Below are positions 54,901 to 64,000 of a DNA stretch of 64,000 nucleotides, piece by piece; the stretch's first letter is position 1; each line of letters begins with the position of its first letter. Origin of the DNA: Vampirovibrionales bacterium (lineage in GTDB: Bacteria > Cyanobacteriota > Vampirovibrionia > Vampirovibrionales > Vampirovibrionaceae); the NCBI GenBank assembly GCA_016712355.1, contig JADJRF010000002.1, positions 1 through 64,000 of the forward strand, written 5' to 3'. The position numbers and the translations under genes were made by a program. The notes under the pieces were generated by a model that did no database searches, was not told the DNA's origin, and saw only the letters and a program-made list of their open reading frames with translations.

Positions 54901-56744
54901 CTCGATGACCGCGCGCAAGCATGTGCCTCAGCTTGCTCTTTGGTGCTCCTGGAAGCCGCACCCGACATCTCGTCGGCGAGCCGTTGCTGGCCCAGCCACT
55001 GCGTTACAACGTCAAGGAAATCTCCGCGCTGGGCGCTGATCTTCTCGGTGTTGTAAACCCGCGTCAGGTAGCTGATGGCCGTCTTGACATCGACGTCTTT
55101 GGGCAGCAGGCCAAGCTCAATCGCCCGTTCCTTCAGCGGATCGAACAACTCGCGACGCATAGCCTGGGCGGCCTTGGTCACCGCCGGCTTCAGATCGTCG
55201 CGGATGATGAGTGGATCGCCAGTGTCCCCCTCGCGCATCGCCAGTCCGACAAGTTCGTTGAACCGATCGCGCCCGACGTTCGTGCCGCCAGCCCGCAACT
55301 CGCGGTAGGCGTCATCGACAGAGCGCAATCCGGTGTAGAGCTTCCCGTGCCATTGCTTCGCCAATTCCTCGACCGGCGGGCCACCGGTAATGAAGTCCGC
55401 ATGCTTGGCCCGCGTGATGCCGCTTTGCGAGATCAGCTCCTCGCTGATCTGCCGCGCCGTCACTTCGTCGGATGTCGCCAGCCGCATTACGGGCGTTCCG
55501 ACGGCTGGCGTTCGCGCCTGCACCCTGGCGATACCTTCAATACCACCGGCAAGCCGCTCTTGCTCCAACGTGGTATCAAGCACCGCCGACGCGCCCACAC
55601 TGCCGCGTTGAGGCTGTGGCGACGGCGCATCCATGTAGCTGTCCAGCGCGCTTGATAGCCGCGCAATCGTGTTCGCACCCTCAGCCTTCGCGAATGTCCC
55701 GATGGCGCCGCCCAGGAGCCCGGATAGTAGCGTCCCTGTCCCGATGGCGACGGCTGACTCCTCGGCCGTGCGCGCCTCCTGCGTGGCCTGGAAAATGGCC
55801 TCTGCTGCTGCCGTGCCAGCAAAGCCACCGGCCGCCGTCCGCCCGGCACCAATTGCGATATTTGCTGCCCTTGACGCTTTCCATGCGCCACCGCCGATCG
55901 GGATGAGGTTGATCGGGTCGATCAATCCAGCACCAACTTGCGCCGCCACGCCAAGCGCTCCGGCATCGGAGAGCACTTGCCGATCCTCCAGCTCGCGGCG
56001 GATGCGCTGCGCCTTGATGGCGAACTCGTCACGGTTGCGGATGGTGGCGAACGCGTCGACGAACGGCGCGAGGTCAGGCGCCTTGACGGCCTCCATGATC
56101 GGGTCGAACGTCTCATCGATCGGGAATAGCCCGGGCGTCATCGCCTGCGCCAGGCTGCCGATCGTGTTCTGCTGCCGGAACGCCGCGCCGGCCGTCTCGG
56201 AAAATGCCGGCGCCTGCCCGGATAACTGCCGCGCCGTGCTCGCCCGCACGCGGAGGTTTGTCGGCAGATCGGCCGGGCGCTCGAACTCAGTCACGAACAT
56301 CCGCGCCGCATCTTCCGCCGTAACGGCACCGTTCATCCGGGCCCGCAACGTGCCAAAGTCGCGGCCTACCTCATCGTCTAGGAAGTCCAGCTGCGTGTTG
56401 ACGTCGCGCCAATCCTTGCCCCGGCCCGTGGCGAACGCCTCAAGCGCCTTCCGTCGTGGCCCGTTCCATTGCAGCAAGCCGAACGAGTTGCCGTTGTCGC
56501 CGATCGCGGCCGGGTTCAGCGGCGCGTCGTGCCGAGCCCCGCCGGCCTCATGCGCCGCGTTGGCGGCAATACCGTGCGCGGCGTTCTTCGACCACCCCCG
56601 CTGCTCCAGCATTGCGGCCAGGCCCGATGGCGTAAGGGCGCCCGACGCTTGCGGCTTTGGCCGCGCCGAGATGTCAACGCCGGACGGGGAGAACCCGGCG
56701 CCGCGCAGCCCTTGGACGACATCGGCCTCCGAAAAGATCGGCAT
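51949..56744 (-). CDS. Giant internal virion (ejection) protein with lysozyme domain
   Basis: Combining the two copies gives one frame of about 1597 aa from ATG 56744. Here it is split by an extra T near 52556, a missing G near 54685 and two extra bases near 54918, leaving open pieces 51949-52590, 52547-54961 and 54825-56744. Residues about 45-155 resemble a phage tail lysozyme (AAHGIAANAAHEAGG with a candidate catalytic Glu, then SFGLLQWNG). The rest is long helices with hydrophobic patches, as in T7 gp16, which digests peptidoglycan and forms the ejection channel. Confidence 0.8.
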
Positions 56745-58780
56745 CAGGGAATGCCCGGAATGGGTTGCTGCATCTGCCCCATCTCCTTTTGCCGCTTGGC
56801 GTAGGCGTCGGAAATGGCTGTCTGTTGCACCTTCTCAGCGTGCGCCTTGTGATCTGGGGCCCACCGCATGCCCGGCACCTCATTGAGCACGCCGCGCGCG
56901 TCCTTCACAATGACGCGGTAAGTCGGCGGCTGCCCCGCCTGTACCTGCCGCGCCGTGATGCCGTCCGAGACCAGTTGCCGGGTCGATCCTTCCGGCATCG
57001 GTACGTCTGCGGTCAGTTGCTCTCCGATCCATTTCGCCGCGGCCGGATCGCCGCCGCCGTACATCCGCTCGGGAGGATAGCGCATCCATCTGGTTGTGCC
57101 GTCGGCCTTGGTGACCGCCCACGTGCGCTTGACCACCGAAACGGCTTCGGCGCGCGCCGCATCGTCGTCGCCATGCGCGAGGAACGCTTCACGGTATGCA
57201 GCTTCGAACTCGGCGCGAACCGGTGCAGAGGCATCTCCCAGACCTTGCGATCCCCGGTCGAGAAAGCCCTGCTCATCGCGCAAGCCGGATCGAGATGTTG
57301 CCCACTGCCATGCGGAATTGAGTTGCGACTTCTGCCCGCCGGCCGTCATCTGCGTCTCGCGGAGCTTGCAGATCGGCTCGTTGGCGTTCCGCATCTGATC
57401 ATCGACGCGCTGCGCCGCTTCCGCTGGCGACATGCCCGCCATCAGGTAATTGCCCGTGAGCCGCGCCGCTCGCACGGTATCGGCTGGCAAGTCTTCGGCG
57501 ACGCTCGGCGATGCACGCTCTACACGCATGATCGTGTCGGCCGCCCACGCGCGGCGATCCGGCGAGGCGCGCATGGCTCCGTTGAGTTGCCCGGCCAGCG
57601 TCGGCGGCAGCACGCCTGTCTTCGCCGCGATCGTCTCGGCGAGCGCTTGCTGTTCGTCGCCTGGCAACTGTGCCGCCTGGGCCCGCCAGAACGTATCGAC
57701 GGCCTTGCGATCATCCGACGATTTCGGATCAAGAATTACATTGCCGCTCATCGCGCCGGCCACGCGCGCCGCGTCTTCGGCGGATGCCATGGCCGTCTTC
57801 TGCTGTGCGTCCCACGCGGTGTAAAGTTCATCGGCAGCGGCGGGCGTCAACCGCCCCTCGGCGCGCAGGTTGGCGATGTCGGTCAGGCCCTTGCTGCCGT
57901 CTTTGATGCCGCGCTCGAGGTCCACCGCCGCCCATGCGTTTTCTTGCGCCGTGGCTGCTTTCTCATCGGCGGCTGCTTTGGCAACATCGGCCTCGCGCTG
58001 GCGCCGTTCTGCCTCAACGGACCGCTCGGCGTATTCTGCGAGCGTCTGCCGCTTGTCAGGATCAAGGTTGGCAAACCGATCTCCGGCAAGCGCTGTCACT
58101 GCAGCGGCCGGGTTTGTCTGGATCAGGCGCCGCGCCGTCAACTCATCAGCGCCGGCACGAAACTTCATCCGCTGCGCTTCAGCCTGGTCGGCTCTGATCA
58201 CGCCAGCGGCGACCGCGTTCTCAATCTGTGTGTCGGCTTGGCGGGTGATGTCTTCGCGCTCGGCATCGGATCGCGCCATGCCGACGCCGCGCGATAGTAC
58301 GTCCAGCGTGTTGCCGAGCCTGCCAGATGCTGTCTGCACCAACTGCCGGGTGACATCCGATTGCACGTCTAGAGACACTTTTCGGGCGACGATTGCCATA
58401 TTCGAGTCAAGCTGTTGCGCAATGCTGTCGTCGCCGGCTTCTTGCCGCCACTTCTTCCGCAGCCCGACGACGCTGGCGCGAAACGTCTTGTCTGCCTGCG
58501 TCGGATCTGCGCCCGCGATTGCGTCTCGCGCCGCTTTCTGCACGTCGAGGGTCGCGTTTGCCTCCAGGTATCCGAGCGTCTGGTCTCGATCTAGGCGCTG
58601 AAGGTGCTGCTTGATCGTCTCATGTCGGATTGCCGTCTCGGCAACAGTGTCGGCAATCTGGCTCGTGCTCTGAGCGATCTGCCGGCCGGTGATACCGGCG
58701 GACGCTACATTGACGAGCGGCGCGACAGCCTGCCCGCCGGCAACGCCTACCTGATAGTCAGCGACGGGAACGCGCGGCAT
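56744..58780 (-). CDS. Internal virion protein (T7 gp15-like role)
   Basis: A 678-aa protein, almost entirely charged Ala/Arg/Asp-rich helices, without membrane segments. It lies between a 182-aa protein with hydrophobic N-terminus and the giant lysozyme-bearing protein. This trio corresponds in order and character to gp14-gp15-gp16 of T7, which form the ejectosome. Its end overlaps the next ATG by one base. Sequence similarity to gp15 is not claimed. Confidence 0.7.
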   Translation of the reverse strand: MPRVPVADYQVGVAGGQAVAPLVNVASAGITGRQIAQSTSQIADTVAETAIRHETIKQHLQRLDRDQTLGYLEANATLDVQKAARDAIAGADPTQADKTFRASVVGLRKKWRQEAGDDSIAQQLDSNMAIVARKVSLDVQSDVTRQLVQTASGRLGNTLDVLSRGVGMARSDAEREDITRQADTQIENAVAAGVIRADQAEAQRMKFRAGADELTARRLIQTNPAAAVTALAGDRFANLDPDKRQTLAEYAERSVEAERRQREADVAKAAADEKAATAQENAWAAVDLERGIKDGSKGLTDIANLRAEGRLTPAAADELYTAWDAQQKTAMASAEDAARVAGAMSGNVILDPKSSDDRKAVDTFWRAQAAQLPGDEQQALAETIAAKTGVLPPTLAGQLNGAMRASPDRRAWAADTIMRVERASPSVAEDLPADTVRAARLTGNYLMAGMSPAEAAQRVDDQMRNANEPICKLRETQMTAGGQKSQLNSAWQWATSRSGLRDEQGFLDRGSQGLGDASAPVRAEFEAAYREAFLAHGDDDAARAEAVSVVKRTWAVTKADGTTRWMRYPPERMYGGGDPAAAKWIGEQLTADVPMPEGSTRQLVSDGITARQVQAGQPPTYRVIVKDARGVLNEVPGMRWAPDHKAHAEKVQQTAISDAYAKRQKEMGQMQQPIPGIP

Positions 58781-59329
58781 TTACCACTCCCACGGGTCAG
58801 ACGCCGTAGCGGGCGCCTTCTGGCCCCTGCCACCGGTGTAGCGATCCATCTGCGCATTCCTCCACGCCACCTCGTCTTTATAGCCGTAGACGTCAGATGC
58901 CCCCTTGACGAGCGCCGACGTTGCACCGAGGCCGGCGCCGACTTGCGCGCTGGTTGCTTGCGATCGGTATTGATCGGCTTGCGATCGGAGGTTTGACGCC
59001 TCCACTTGGCCGCCCTGCAGCACGGTGCGATAATCGACGTTCCCGCGCGCCGCGCTTTCTGCCAGGATCATAAGCGGCGACTGGTCGGTTGGATCTTGGC
59101 CGCCGGCTGCCAGCCGGGCGCGCTGTGCCGACAGCACCTCTTTGCTGCGAGCGGCGACGCGATCGGCTTCGGCTTTAGACTTTGCCTCCGCCCATTGCGC
59201 CTGCCTCTGCGCTACCTTGGCGTTGTAGTCGGCTGCCTCCGATTGCTGTACACCGGAATAGATCGCGCCGCCGGCCGCAATGGCCGAGCTTGCCGCAATC
59301 GCGATAGGGATTACCGCCGCCGCTGCCAT
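58781..59329 (-). CDS. Internal virion protein (T7 gp14-like role)
   Basis: A 182-aa protein. The first 25 residues are hydrophobic and Ala/Ile-rich (VIPIAIAASSAIAAGGAIYSG), followed by a long helix with regular Ala/Gln/Ser. This is the usual layout of the smallest ejection protein, which inserts in the outer membrane. The stop lies one base before the next start. Confidence 0.75.
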   Translation of the reverse strand: MAAAAVIPIAIAASSAIAAGGAIYSGVQQSEAADYNAKVAQRQAQWAEAKSKAEADRVAARSKEVLSAQRARLAAGGQDPTDQSPLMILAESAARGNVDYRTVLQGGQVEASNLRSQADQYRSQATSAQVGAGLGATSALVKGASDVYGYKDEVAWRNAQMDRYTGGRGQKAPATASDPWEW

Positions 59330-59756
59330 TATGACGCCCTCTCGTACCGAATATGCACGCGCCCGACATCGACCGGCACGAACCCGAGCCGCACCGCCCA
59401 GCGATGTGCTTCAAGATGCCCCACGGCAACGAAAGCCTCAATCGCCGGCCATTCGCGATCACGCGAGACACCCCGCAAAAACTGCCAGACGCCGCGATGA
59501 ATCGTTACCCAATACCGGCACGAATGCCGGGCGAGGAACGCCCAAGCCATGCCCTTGCCGCCGTTCTCCGAGACGCCGATGCACGCAACCGGGTCGGTGT
59601 CGTTGACAAGCACGGTGTAGGCGTAAGGCCCGCCGCCGCGCACGCTGCCGCCGCTTCGTCGATCCCGCCGAGCACGGCAAACGCTTCGGCCTCGTGCTCG
59701 CGCGCATCCATGCGCTCAAGGTGCCACGGCTCAAACGGGACGATCCGCGCGGTCAT
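59329..59756 (-). CDS. GNAT-like protein of the virion module (T7 gp13-like)
   Basis: About 141 aa once the frame is repaired. Copy B slips near 59630 (two extra or one missing base), while copy A (15017-15265) reads through there. MTARIVPFEPWHLERMDARE, then a central VNDTDPVACIGVSENGGKG and an EAHRWAVRLGFVP C-terminus match GNAT folds. Podoviruses commonly have such a gene between tail tube and ejection proteins. Whether it is an active acetyltransferase is unknown. Confidence 0.7.
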
Positions 59757-59815
59757 GTTGCTGTTCCGTTCGCTGCAACTTTCGCAACTTTCGCAACTTT
59801 CGCATGGGCGGTCAT
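59753..59815 (-). CDS. 20-aa AKV-repeat micro-ORF
   Basis: MTAHAKVAKVAKVAANGTAT. It starts in an ATGA overlap with the tail tubular protein B stop and ends in an ATGA overlap with the GNAT-like start, exactly as normal genes do here. Three nine-base repeats (GCGAAAGTT) encode Ala-Lys-Val units. The peptide would form a short amphipathic cationic helix or strand. It may only be a translational bridge. Confidence 0.45.
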   Translation of the reverse strand: MTAHAKVAKVAKVAANGTAT

Positions 59816-62022
59816 GACGAAGCCGATTCCATCAGGAACGCCATCGAGCGCACCTCGAACGGTGCCGGCAGCCGGTGCTCAATCAGCAGGTTGTATCGGT
59901 CGTCGTAGCTGGACGCCGGCAGCGCAGTCGCCTCGCTGGTGAAGATGTCAACCGGCTGATCCATCTGCCGCGTCGCCACCGCATCGAGCGGGAATAGATG
60001 ATCGCTGTCAGGGCCAACCCAGCATTGCGTGCCAGGCATGCCCTCGACCATTACTTTGATGATGCGCCGCTGCCGGCCGGCAGTCGTGCCATCTTGCGAT
60101 CCGACATCGGGAAGGATCGGCTTGACGCGAGCCACAAACTCGAGCCCGACATGCACGACGGAAGCCGGCTCGTCGATCGTGATCGCGCCGCCGGTCACCA
60201 CCTCGGCCGGCAACACCATGCCATCGGCGAGCACTTGCACCGTCGCCCCCTCGAGGTGGCCGAGGCCGCTGATCGTCGTTGCCGGAGCGCCGCGATAACT
60301 CAGCCCGCAATCAACGTAGAACGCATCGCGGATGTCATCGCCAAGGGTGAACCGCGGATCGAAGCATTCGACGAACCGCCGCGTCTGCCCCCCGACTGTC
60401 CGACGCACGATCAACCAAACCTCGTCATCTGGATCGCCCGGAATGCTGGCCACGCTCTCGACCACGCCGGCTGTAATGTGCCGATGCCAGCCCATCACCT
60501 GATGCTCCGGCAGCCACGTGCAGGCGGCGAGCTGGCCGTCTTGCCGCGCTACCCAGATCGTTTGCTCGCGCTCTTCCTGAAACGCCCAATCGACGGCCGG
60601 CGATGTTAGGACATGCGTCGCCAGGACGTTCAGATCTTCGACGTCATAGCCGTCGACCCGCGTGCGCGCATAGTGCAGGGCCCGGATGCTGCGGCGGCTG
60701 CGGTGAACGTACACCAGCGCCGTGCCGATGCGCTTGGCGCCCAGCGTCTTTGCGGCTCCCGATCGCGATTCCAGCGACGCGGCAACAGCGGTCGGCGTGA
60801 TCGTCGGATCGCTGATGCCGGACGAGACAACCCACGTTCCGGCATCGGTTCCAATGGCGATCGCCTGGCCGAATGTTTTGATCCACCGCGCCTCGTGCAC
60901 GTCGTCCTCAAGCAACGGGTACGAAAGCGCGTCGTCATCCTTGGTGCCGAGCGTGAAGTTGTAGAAGTCCGCCGAACGCGAAAACTCGATCCGGCCCGGG
61001 TCGGCCGGCATGCCGCCAAACGCGAACCGCTGCTGATGAAACCCGGCGCACGACGGATACCCTCGGCCGCCGCCCCACGCGGGCGAGCGCAGTTTCCACC
61101 CGCCGCCGCCTACCGCCGTCGTCGCACTGAGCGGCGAGCGGATGATGCCTGACATTGCCGTAGCAGACGACCAGCCGGTGAGTTCGATAAACCCGCCCGC
61201 GATATCAACGAACTTGCCGACGTCAACCGTGCGAAACCCGCGCGTTGCCAAGGTGAGCGTGACGACGGCGCCCACCGGGTCTTTCTTGTCGGGAGTGCAT
61301 GCCGTGTTTGGCGAGCCAACAATGCGCCACTGTTGAGCACCGAACGCCAGCGCCGGAAACGGCCGATTGACCTGAGCGGTCACAACGTGCTCGCTTGAAT
61401 AGCCGATGATAGTTGCCTGTCCGCCGCCTGCCTCAACCAATCTATCCACGTCGCTGGGTAGGAACGCCGACGCAGCGCTAAGGGTGACCGTGCCCGTAGC
61501 CGCAGAAATGACCAGCGCCACAAGGAACTCATGCCCCGGCTCGTACGTCGCTGGCGGCGAAAACGGCAGATCGGAGAGCACCCATGCAGTGTGTCCGGTG
61601 CGGGTCAACGCACGCGGCGGGTGAGCGGCATGGAACAGGTACAGCACGTCGAAACTCTGCGTGTACGTGAGTTCGAGCACATCCGCCTCCGAATACGGAG
61701 ACGCCACCTCGTAGGCCGCGCTGCCCGAAACAATCTGCGCCTTATCCTTGTAGAACCGGAAATATCCCGCTCCGGCCTCGATCATATATGCCTGCGTGGT
61801 CGAGAAGCGGAACGGGATCAGACGCGATCGGCCGGCGTGAACCTTCGTCGACGCAATGAACCGCGTGCCAGGCCGCTTGCTCAATCCGCCTTCCTTGCGG
61901 ACGAACATGTTTTCCAGCAGGTAGCATCCGTTTTCTCGCGCCGTCAGGCCAACGCGGGCGGCAAGCAGCGGGCTAATCTCCCCCGCTGTGAACGAGTTGC
62001 GCAGGATGTTAGCGCGCGCCAT
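59812..62022 (-). CDS. Tail tubular protein B (T7 gp12-like nozzle)
   Basis: A 736-aa protein forming the tail nozzle. The start (LRNSFTAGEISPLLAARVGL) and a KEGGLSKRPGTRFIA stretch near residue 43 are characteristic of this family, as is the predominantly beta composition. ATG 62022 follows the gp11-like stop by three bases. Length is within the range of T7-like and BPP-1-like nozzles. Confidence 0.85.
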   Translation of the reverse strand: MARANILRNSFTAGEISPLLAARVGLTARENGCYLLENMFVRKEGGLSKRPGTRFIASTKVHAGRSRLIPFRFSTTQAYMIEAGAGYFRFYKDKAQIVSGSAAYEVASPYSEADVLELTYTQSFDVLYLFHAAHPPRALTRTGHTAWVLSDLPFSPPATYEPGHEFLVALVISAATGTVTLSAASAFLPSDVDRLVEAGGGQATIIGYSSEHVVTAQVNRPFPALAFGAQQWRIVGSPNTACTPDKKDPVGAVVTLTLATRGFRTVDVGKFVDIAGGFIELTGWSSATAMSGIIRSPLSATTAVGGGGWKLRSPAWGGGRGYPSCAGFHQQRFAFGGMPADPGRIEFSRSADFYNFTLGTKDDDALSYPLLEDDVHEARWIKTFGQAIAIGTDAGTWVVSSGISDPTITPTAVAASLESRSGAAKTLGAKRIGTALVYVHRSRRSIRALHYARTRVDGYDVEDLNVLATHVLTSPAVDWAFQEEREQTIWVARQDGQLAACTWLPEHQVMGWHRHITAGVVESVASIPGDPDDEVWLIVRRTVGGQTRRFVECFDPRFTLGDDIRDAFYVDCGLSYRGAPATTISGLGHLEGATVQVLADGMVLPAEVVTGGAITIDEPASVVHVGLEFVARVKPILPDVGSQDGTTAGRQRRIIKVMVEGMPGTQCWVGPDSDHLFPLDAVATRQMDQPVDIFTSEATALPASSYDDRYNLLIEHRLPAPFEVRSMAFLMESASS

Positions 62023-62025
62023 TGG

Positions 62026-62629
62026 CTACACCCACGATTCAGGGGCGAACTGATTGACCCACGATCCGACTTGCTGCGCTTGCGGCGTGCCCTCCGCTCC
62101 GTCCACCGCGGCGGCATCAACCAGCGCCTGCCGGTAAAGCTGATGCATCGCCTGCATGGCGGTATCCGATCCAGTGATGCGGCGGGCGTTCGTCCACGCC
62201 CATCGCAGCCCGACGACGGCGGCGAGCAGGCCGCTCATCTGAATGTCTTCGCCATCTCCGATCGGTTGGCCGGATGGCGAGACGGCAAGGTTTCGCGTGT
62301 ACAACACGTCGAGCGGCGCCGGCGCATTGGTCATCAGCCGCCGGCCGCGCCAGTGTCCATGGGTCGCTACGCTTGATCAGCCCGCGCACCCGCAAGCAAT
62401 CGCCGGGGAGGATGAACTGCCGGGCGTAGTCTCTCGGCGCGCTGACTTCTGCCGCCAGTGTCGCCGTTGCCGTCGCGTCGTTCCACACGTCAAGCTCAAG
62501 AACGGCTTCCATCGTGGCGCGGAACGTCGCGCGGGCACAAACGGCGGCGGTCGATTGTTCCTCGAAAGAACTAATCGGCCGCTCGCCGAGCGCCTCAATC
62601 CCGATGTTGACGATATCAATCGGTGTCAC
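62026..62629 (-). CDS. Tail tubular protein A (T7 gp11-like), frameshifted here
   Basis: Same gene as the intact 17534-18136. An extra A near 62352 splits it into 62117-62629 and 62026-62334. GTG 62629 is the start. Confidence 0.75.
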
Positions 62630-62643
62630 CGGGATTTTCCCCC

Positions 62644-63114
62644 TTACGCGAAGATGACGTGGCCCTTGAGCGTAGCCGCCGCCGGGATGTATCCATTGCC
62701 GGGTGCGCCGGCGACAGTGGCGTTGACCACATATCCGCCGACAGAATCCATCGCCACGTTTAGCGGGATGAACACTGTCGCGGCTGCGGAAACGTCCAGG
62801 TCCTCCTTAAACGCGGTCGCCAGCGCGTTGACGGCGGTCGCGTTGTCGCTCTTCGTGTGGGCCTCGTACCCGATATCGAGCACGCGGCTTGAACCGAACG
62901 CCGAGCACGCCACCACCATGCCGATGACGGTATGCTTGCCGGCCGGCATCTTGACGAGCCCCTGTGTCGATGTGGCGTCGCCAGCCGCAGCGCCTTGAGT
63001 GAAGTCGAACGGCTGGACCTTTAGGTCCATTGACGCTTGAGTGCGGGTCAAAGCCGTGGTGAGCGTGCCCTCCTGCGTCTTCAGGATGGTGGATCGCTCG
63101 GTTGTAACTCCCAT
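62644..63114 (-). CDS. Virion protein following the capsid gene
   Basis: A 156-aa protein, Ala/Thr/Val-rich with beta character, between the major capsid and tail tube genes. No motif is recognised. Its position and small size suggest head decoration or head completion. The copy A version (18151-18622) is frameshifted. Confidence 0.65.
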   Translation of the reverse strand: MGVTTERSTILKTQEGTLTTALTRTQASMDLKVQPFDFTQGAAAGDATSTQGLVKMPAGKHTVIGMVVACSAFGSSRVLDIGYEAHTKSDNATAVNALATAFKEDLDVSAAATVFIPLNVAMDSVGGYVVNATVAGAPGNGYIPAAATLKGHVIFA

Positions 63115-63143
63115 CTTGGTAACCCTTTCCTATCAGCCGTGGC

Positions 63144-64000
63144 TTACGCCTCGGAGCATTTGACCTCGGCGATCATCTTCTCTTCGGCACGAGCCGCCCC
63201 GAACTGAGCGTGCGCGTGCGCCTGCCACGGCAGGCCTTCCCAATCCTTGCGCTGGGAAAGGTCAGTCGTCAGCTCACGGGTAACGCCGACGCGCATGCCC
63301 ATTGGCATCCACACGGGGCACCGTCGGTAGGAGTTTCCGTCCACCGGTAATGCCTGATAATTGTGGAAGTCGATGTTCAGGTAATTCAACCGGCCGGTGC
63401 GCTCGAACTGCCCGAGCAAACTGTCGCGGTCGGTCACCTTGTCATCGTTCAGCATGTCTTTGAGCTGCTTGGCGGTGATCGCCATATGCAAGCCGTTGCC
63501 CGGCCCGTCGTCCATGATCGCTTCGTTCTTGACGAACAGAGCAAAGACGGCGTTCAGCTTTGCGCGGTTGAGTCCGGTGGCGGCCGGCGTGCCGCTGTTG
63601 ACGACATCGACGGCGATGACCTGGCCCGCAGGGAACGTGACATCAGTGTCATCGCCCGGCAGCGTCTTGCCGCGCTTGACGGCGGCGAACATCGCAGCGA
63701 CGGCAACCGAATCCTTGCGGCGGTTGTACGTCATGGCGATCTGCCGCATCACCGAACTGGTCGGATCGGTCAGCCGCACGGTGTCGGAGAAATACGGCCA
63801 GTGCTTCGTGAACTTCCACGAAGCGGTTTGCAACCACCGGCGGGTGAACTGCAGCTCGCTAACGGTGATCGGCTGATAGTCCGAGCCGGGAACAAACGGC
63901 AGCGGGTCTTCAAACGGCGCGATTTCGTCGAAGGAAAGGCCCTGCTCTGCGTCGACGTTGAACGGCTCGCAATACTGCCAGATCCGGCTCGTCTCTTGCT
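63144..64000 (-). CDS. Major capsid protein, truncated by the window end
   Basis: C-terminal 285 codons of the gene complete at 18652-19575. The N-terminus lies beyond the window edge. A few residues differ from copy A (for example VKNEAIM against VQKEAIM, and YQALP against YQGLP). Confidence 0.8.
   Translation of the reverse strand, partial: QETSRIWQYCEPFNVDAEQGLSFDEIAPFEDPLPFVPGSDYQPITVSELQFTRRWLQTASWKFTKHWPYFSDTVRLTDPTSSVMRQIAMTYNRRKDSVAVAAMFAAVKRGKTLPGDDTDVTFPAGQVIAVDVVNSGTPAATGLNRAKLNAVFALFVKNEAIMDDGPGNGLHMAITAKQLKDMLNDDKVTDRDSLLGQFERTGRLNYLNIDFHNYQALPVDGNSYRRCPVWMPMGMRVGVTRELTTDLSQRKDWEGLPWQAHAHAQFGAARAEEKMIAEVKCSEA

Larger units (their letters stand above)
44098..64000. repeat. Copy B of the redundant genome segment (better quality)
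   Basis: This is the second pass over the sequence of 1-19508. Most reading frames are intact here. Three genes still carry frameshifts that copy A lacks or places elsewhere: the giant internal virion protein, the GNAT-like protein and tail tubular protein A. The window ends inside the major capsid gene, whose full version is at 18652-19575. Confidence 0.95.

Noticed and set aside
56657..58297. 546-codon plus-strand ORF opposite the gp15-like gene (and similar shadows in other late genes)
   Set aside because: High GC and Ala/Arg-rich coding on the other strand leave antisense frames open. There is no ribosome site, and the composition is Arg/His-rich as expected of a shadow.
19509..64000. 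tRNA genes, CRISPR array, integrase or att sites
   Set aside because: None could be recognised by eye on either strand. A dedicated scan would be needed to exclude a degenerate tRNA.

Overview
The window is a podovirus-type, high-GC double-stranded DNA phage genome that runs past its own end. Positions 44098-64000 repeat positions 1-19508, so the contig is a circular or circularly permuted genome of about 44.49 kb (64000 minus 19508) read almost one and a half times. The second copy (44098-64000, copy B) is mostly clean. The first copy (1-19508, copy A) is full of small indels, worst before about 6 kb, and lacks two blocks of 197 and 218 bases. It is still useful: it repairs frameshifts in copy B and carries codon-level variants that suggest a second strain. 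Gene content (T7-like tail tube and ejection proteins, repressor-like switch, no DNA or RNA polymerase gene) and composition suggest a phage of a high-GC proteobacterium; I cannot name the host.

Layout of one genome, on the minus strand from the repressor: from 35682 leftward runs an early operon of a Cro/CI-size repressor, small membrane and secreted proteins, a RuvC-type resolvase, a SNF2-like helicase, a DNA methyltransferase, a winged-helix protein, many tiny proteins and a DnaB-N/RepA-type helicase, ending near an iteron-like repeat cluster (27350-27480). A second leftward operon starts near 26940. It carries two HTH regulators, small and large terminase, portal, scaffold, a decoration-like protein, the major capsid protein, tail tubular proteins A and B, a GNAT-like gp13 analogue, three internal virion (ejection) proteins including a giant one of about 1597 aa with a lysozyme domain, a beta-helix tailspike, a tail fibre, a GH-A-type glycanase, then holins, a GH19-type endolysin and a DUF1353 protein. 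After MCP this order is read from 63144 down to 42151.

The plus strand from 35909 to 42117 is the only rightward operon. It holds micro-membrane proteins, a pentapeptide-repeat protein, a capsid-protein-like gene far from the structural module, a YqaJ exonuclease with its usual partner, Cys-rich miniproteins and a compact class II aminoacyl-tRNA-synthetase-like protein. Between the divergent operons lie three 17-bp operators of nearly one sequence, interleaved with two divergent promoters.

Most gene junctions are 1-4 base overlaps (ATGA, TGATG, GTGA), which implies translational coupling and supports many starts and very small genes. No tRNA, CRISPR array, integrase or reverse transcriptase was seen. 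No single-copy stretch over 300 bases lacks a gene.
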